Below, piece by piece: positions 61,445-64,000 of a DNA stretch of 64,000 bases. The notes beneath the pieces are model-generated. The model ran no database searches. It had not been told where the DNA came from and saw only the letters and a list, made by a program, of their open reading frames with translations. The position numbers were made by a program, and so were the translations under genes. Source of the stretch: Pseudomonas grandcourensis (GTDB lineage Bacteria > Pseudomonadota > Gammaproteobacteria > Pseudomonadales > Pseudomonadaceae); NCBI RefSeq assembly GCF_039909015.1, contig NZ_CP150919.1, positions 1,464,501 through 1,528,500 of the forward strand, written 5' to 3'. The number at the start of each line of letters is the position of its first letter. The stretch's first letter is position 1.

Positions 61445-61864
61445 ATGTATCTCCGAATTCTTCTGCTAGCTGTGTTGGGATTGTCCCTGGGTGGATGCGT
61501 GCCTTATTACGACGAAGGAGGCAGTTACTACAGTTCCGAGGTCTATACCTCGCCATCGCCAGCCTATTACGCCGGGGGGAGTTCCTACTACTCCAATGGT
61601 GGCGGTTACTACACACCGCCGCCCCGGTACTACGCACCGCCAGCGCGGTATTACCAGCCGACACCGCGCTATTACTCGCAGCCGCGGATGTATCAACCGT
61701 CCCCACGCTATTACCAGCCATATCGGGGCGATTACCGAATGCATCAGAACCATGGCTGGGACGGCCGTAACCGCGGGGGCTGGAACAATGACAATCGCGA
61801 TCACGACTGGCGCAACCATCGTGGCGGACGTGGCGATCACAACTGGCGGGGTAACCACCGCTAA
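61445..61864 (+). CDS. Tyr/Pro/Asn-rich lipoprotein
   Basis: This 139-residue protein starts at the ATG at 61445 after CAGGAGG. Signal peptide and lipobox LGGC are followed by repeats of the form P-x-RYY (PPRYYAPPARYYQPTPRYY) and a basic, Asn/Arg/Gly-rich tail (DWRNHRGGRGDHNWRG). It shares signal peptide and ribosome-site context (GGAGGCCGC before the ATG) with the previous gene, suggesting duplication and divergence. The function is unknown. Confidence 0.78.
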   Translation: MYLRILLLAVLGLSLGGCVPYYDEGGSYYSSEVYTSPSPAYYAGGSSYYSNGGGYYTPPPRYYAPPARYYQPTPRYYSQPRMYQPSPRYYQPYRGDYRMHQNHGWDGRNRGGWNNDNRDHDWRNHRGGRGDHNWRGNHR

Positions 61865-61886
61865 TCATTCAGTCAAATACAATGCC

Positions 61887-61920
61887 TGAGGGAGCGAGCA
61901 GGCTCGCTCCCTCATTTTTT
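61887..61920 (+). terminator. Intrinsic terminator after the lipoprotein pair
   Basis: TGAGGGAGCGAG-CAGG-CTCGCTCCCTCA followed by TTTTTT. The stem is REP-like, so a REP sequence may have been adopted as terminator. Confidence 0.85.
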
Positions 61921-61931
61921 ATGCCCGGACT

Positions 61932-63044
61932 TTAGTACTCGGACAAATCCGCCAGCGGATGCCGACCTTCCCACGCCTTGTGAAAATGCGCCTCTACCAC
62001 CGTGTCCGGCACGTTGTTGATGTCCGGCCAGTGCCAGTGCGGCTTCTGGTCCTTGTCGATCAGGCGGGCACGTACGCCTTCGCTGAATTCCGGATGCCGA
62101 CAGCAGTTGAGGCTCAGGGTGTATTCCATCTGGAACACTTCGGCCAGCGACAGGTGGCGGGCCCGGATGATCTGCTCCCACACAAGATGAGCGGTCAGCG
62201 GCGCGCCTTCGCTCAGGGTCCTGGCTGCGCGGCTCAGCAACAGATCGGTGTGATCGCGCAAGGCGCTGATGGCCTTCCAGGCGCAACGCACGTCGCTGAC
62301 ATCCAGCAGTTCGTCGATCTGCTGTCGACGCGGCAGCCACTGGGCTTCGGGCATCTGTGCCACGGCTTCCTGCTGCAAGGCCTTGAGCAGGCTGTTGAGC
62401 TGCATGGGGGTCTGTTCCTGCCAGTTCAATTGCAACAGGCCTTCGATCAATTCCGGCTGCTGCTCATCGAGCAGGAAGCGATCGGCCAGGTCCAGGTCGA
62501 TGGCATCGCGGCCGTTCATGTGCGCACCGGTCAGGCCCAGAAACAACCCCAGCTTGCCGGGCAGGCGCGACAGAAACCAACTGGCGCCAACGTCCGGGTA
62601 CAGGCCGATGCTGATCTCCGGCATGGCCAAGCGGCTGCTCGGCGTGACGATGCGGATGCTTGCGCCTTGCAACACCCCCATGCCGCCGCCGAGCACATAG
62701 CCGTGACCCCAGCAGATCAGCGGTTTCGGGTAGGTATGTAGTTTGAAGTCCAGGCGATATTCCGCCGCAAAAAACTGCGCGGCCAGTGGCGGTACTTCGC
62801 CCGGGTGGACGCGACAGGCTTCCACCAGGCTGCGCACTTCGCCGCCGGCGCAAAAGGCCTTGGCGCCGTTGCCGCGCAACAGCACGCAGACGATCTGCGG
62901 GTCCTTGGCCCAGGCCTCCAGGCGGTCGCGCAGGGCGTTGATCATCGGCAGAGACAGGGCGTTCAGGGATTTTTCGGCATCCAGGCTGGCGATGCCGATG
63001 CGTGCGCCGTCGGTGCCGGTGAGTTCTTCGAAGTGCAGATTCAT
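61932..63044 (-). CDS. Enoyl-CoA hydratase/3-hydroxyisobutyryl-CoA hydrolase-like protein
   Basis: This 370-residue crotonase-fold protein starts at the ATG at 63044 after GAGG. GGGMGVLQGASIRIVTP is the oxyanion loop and EISIGLYPDVGASWFLSRL matches the HIBYL-CoA hydrolase pattern better than a simple hydratase. The role would be in valine degradation or a related acyl-CoA route. It is divergent from ung. Confidence 0.85.
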   Translation of the reverse strand: MNLHFEELTGTDGARIGIASLDAEKSLNALSLPMINALRDRLEAWAKDPQIVCVLLRGNGAKAFCAGGEVRSLVEACRVHPGEVPPLAAQFFAAEYRLDFKLHTYPKPLICWGHGYVLGGGMGVLQGASIRIVTPSSRLAMPEISIGLYPDVGASWFLSRLPGKLGLFLGLTGAHMNGRDAIDLDLADRFLLDEQQPELIEGLLQLNWQEQTPMQLNSLLKALQQEAVAQMPEAQWLPRRQQIDELLDVSDVRCAWKAISALRDHTDLLLSRAARTLSEGAPLTAHLVWEQIIRARHLSLAEVFQMEYTLSLNCCRHPEFSEGVRARLIDKDQKPHWHWPDINNVPDTVVEAHFHKAWEGRHPLADLSEY

Positions 63045-63176
63045 CGTGACCTCGATCGGGAATTTGAGGGTTAAGTATGATCGCTGTGTGGGAAAGTGCC
63101 GGATCTGCATCAGATCAATTGACAAGCGTGATGCGCTTTCCTAGGGTTCGCCCCATTGTTTTTGCCGGATGTAACC

Positions 63177-63869
63177 ATGACTGCTGACGACCGTATCAAA
63201 CTCGAACCGGGCTGGAAGGAGGCACTGCGTGCCGAATTCGACCAGCCTTACATGGCAGAGTTGCGAAACTTCCTGCAACAAGAGCGGGCGGCCGGCAAGG
63301 AGATCTATCCGCCGGGGCCAATGATCTTCAACGCGCTCAATTCCACGCCGCTGGACAAGGTCAAGGTGGTGATCCTCGGCCAGGACCCTTATCACGGCCC
63401 GGGCCAGGCCCATGGCCTGTGCTTCTCGGTGCAGCCGGGCGTGCCGGCGCCGCCGTCGCTGGTGAACATTTACAAAGAGCTCAAGCGCGACCTGAACATC
63501 GACATCCCCAACCATGGATACCTGCAGAGCTGGGCCGATCAGGGCGTGCTGATGCTCAACACCACCATGACCGTCGAGCGCGCCAACGCCAATGCGCACA
63601 AGGACAAAGGCTGGCAGTTTTTCACTGATCGAGTCATTGAAGTGGTCAGCCAGCAGCAACCGCACCTGGTGTTCATGCTGTGGGGCGCCCATGCCCAGAG
63701 CAAACAGAAACTGATCGATGCCACCAAGCATCTGGTGTTGACCTCGGTGCACCCGTCACCGCTGTCGGCCTATCGCGGCTTTCTCGGTTGCGGGCACTTC
63801 AGCCGGACCAACAAGTTTCTGGAGCAGAATGGCGAGACGCCGATCGAGTGGCGTCTTCCATCGGTTTGA
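63177..63869 (+). CDS. ung: Uracil-DNA glycosylase
   Basis: This 230-residue family 1 UDG starts at the ATG at 63177. The water-activating loop [14 protein letters not shown] and the leucine-intercalation loop [11 protein letters not shown] are both intact. It removes uracil from DNA. The gene is monocistronic and is followed by REP units. Confidence 0.95.
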   Translation: MTADDRIKLEPGWKEALRAEFDQPYMAELRNFLQQERAAGKEIYPPGPMIFNALNSTPLDKVKVVILGQDPYHGPGQAHGLCFSVQPGVPAPPSLVNIYKELKRDLNIDIPNHGYLQSWADQGVLMLNTTMTVERANANAHKDKGWQFFTDRVIEVVSQQQPHLVFMLWGAHAQSKQKLIDATKHLVLTSVHPSPLSAYRGFLGCGHFSRTNKFLEQNGETPIEWRLPSV

Positions 63870-63875
63870 AAAAAG

Positions 63876-63941
63876 CATCGCGAGCAGGCTCACTCCTACA
63901 TTGAAATGCGTTCCCTGTAGGAGTGAGCCTGCTCGCGATGA
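63876..63941. repeat. REP pair after ung
   Basis: CATCGCGAGCAGGCTCACTC is followed after a short spacer by TAGGAGTGAGCCTGCTCGCG, in inverted order. Confidence 0.88.
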
Positions 63942-63955
63942 AGTCGACTCGGTCT

Positions 63956-64000
63956 TTACTCTGGATCGCGGTTCCAATATTTGAACAACGGCTCCGCCAG
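63956..64000 (-). CDS. C-terminal end of an unidentified gene
   Basis: The minus strand from the window end reads LAEPLFKYWNRDPE followed by a stop at 63956-63958. Fourteen residues are too few to name the protein. The position right after a REP pair fits a gene end. Confidence 0.45.
   Translation of the reverse strand: MAEPLFKYWNRDPE

Overview
The window is a chromosomal segment of a Pseudomonas of the fluorescens/putida type. The evidence is GC-rich coding, many Pseudomonas REP elements (the GGGAGCGAGCTTGCTCGCGA type and relatives), and gene blocks characteristic of the genus: pcaDC, a TtgABC/EmhABC efflux operon with its TetR repressor, pyeR-pyeM-xenB, olsBA, phaG and two diguanylate cyclases. 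The block pcaD-pcaC / BenF-like porin / ttgC-ttgB-ttgA / ttgR has the order I recall from P. putida KT2440, with an AT-rich orphan gene placed between the porin and ttgC.

Layout. 1-2342: end of the protocatechuate branch (pcaD, pcaC) and a convergent OprD-type porin that carries a PcaR-like box upstream. 2343-3356: AT-rich gap and orphan gene with its own terminator. 3368-10059: RND multidrug pump and divergent repressor, with a TtgR-like operator between them. 10348-11418: two AT-rich secreted proteins that look like diverged paralogues. 11660-14244: pyeR-pyeM-xenB operon with repeated ATATCG palindromes in front. 14415-21149: acpH, ornithine-lipid genes olsB-olsA, an acyl-CoA-dehydrogenase-like protein, a serine beta-lactamase-like protein, a YceI protein and a ClsB-type phospholipase D protein. 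21291-25890: BglX, then LemA and two TPM-domain proteins. 26022-28337: a phage-derived islet (LuxR-type HTH, two holin-like proteins, CI-like repressor, Ogr/Delta zinc finger) with no structural phage genes. 28470-33305: methyltransferase, EamA exporter, PfpI, RHH protein, YegP and a SIR2-like DUF4917 protein. 33438-38123: LysR regulator, type III CoA-transferase, HMG-CoA-lyase family protein and MFS transporter, which together look like a dicarboxylate catabolic unit. 38202-43823: YdcZ, LysR, LysE, PAS-GAF-GGDEF protein, KGG protein, DUF4142, Tam and a 38-residue membrane peptide. 44042-50527: small orphan ORF behind a structured leader, Fic protein, tRNA-Gly(CCC), phaG, rsuA, a CWC protein and a Cache-GGDEF protein. 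50748-60805: guanidine assimilation operon. 61023-64000: two Tyr-rich lipoproteins, an enoyl-CoA hydratase/HIBYL-CoA hydrolase-like protein and ung.

The most striking locus is the guanidine operon on the minus strand (60805 to 50748). It has a sigma-54-like promoter and a guanidine-I (ykkC) riboswitch in front of an ABC importer, and two DUF1989 proteins (carboxyguanidine deiminase pair). A second, guanidine-II (mini-ykkC) riboswitch sits directly before the biotin-dependent carboxylase, which is followed by allophanate hydrolase. The carboxylase gene also carries a complete REP pair inserted in frame, at the junction of two domains. The expected flow is guanidine uptake, carboxylation, deimination to allophanate, then hydrolysis to ammonia and CO2.

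Limits: all calls come from reading the sequence and from family knowledge held in memory; no searches or folding programs were run. Family names for small proteins are the least certain.
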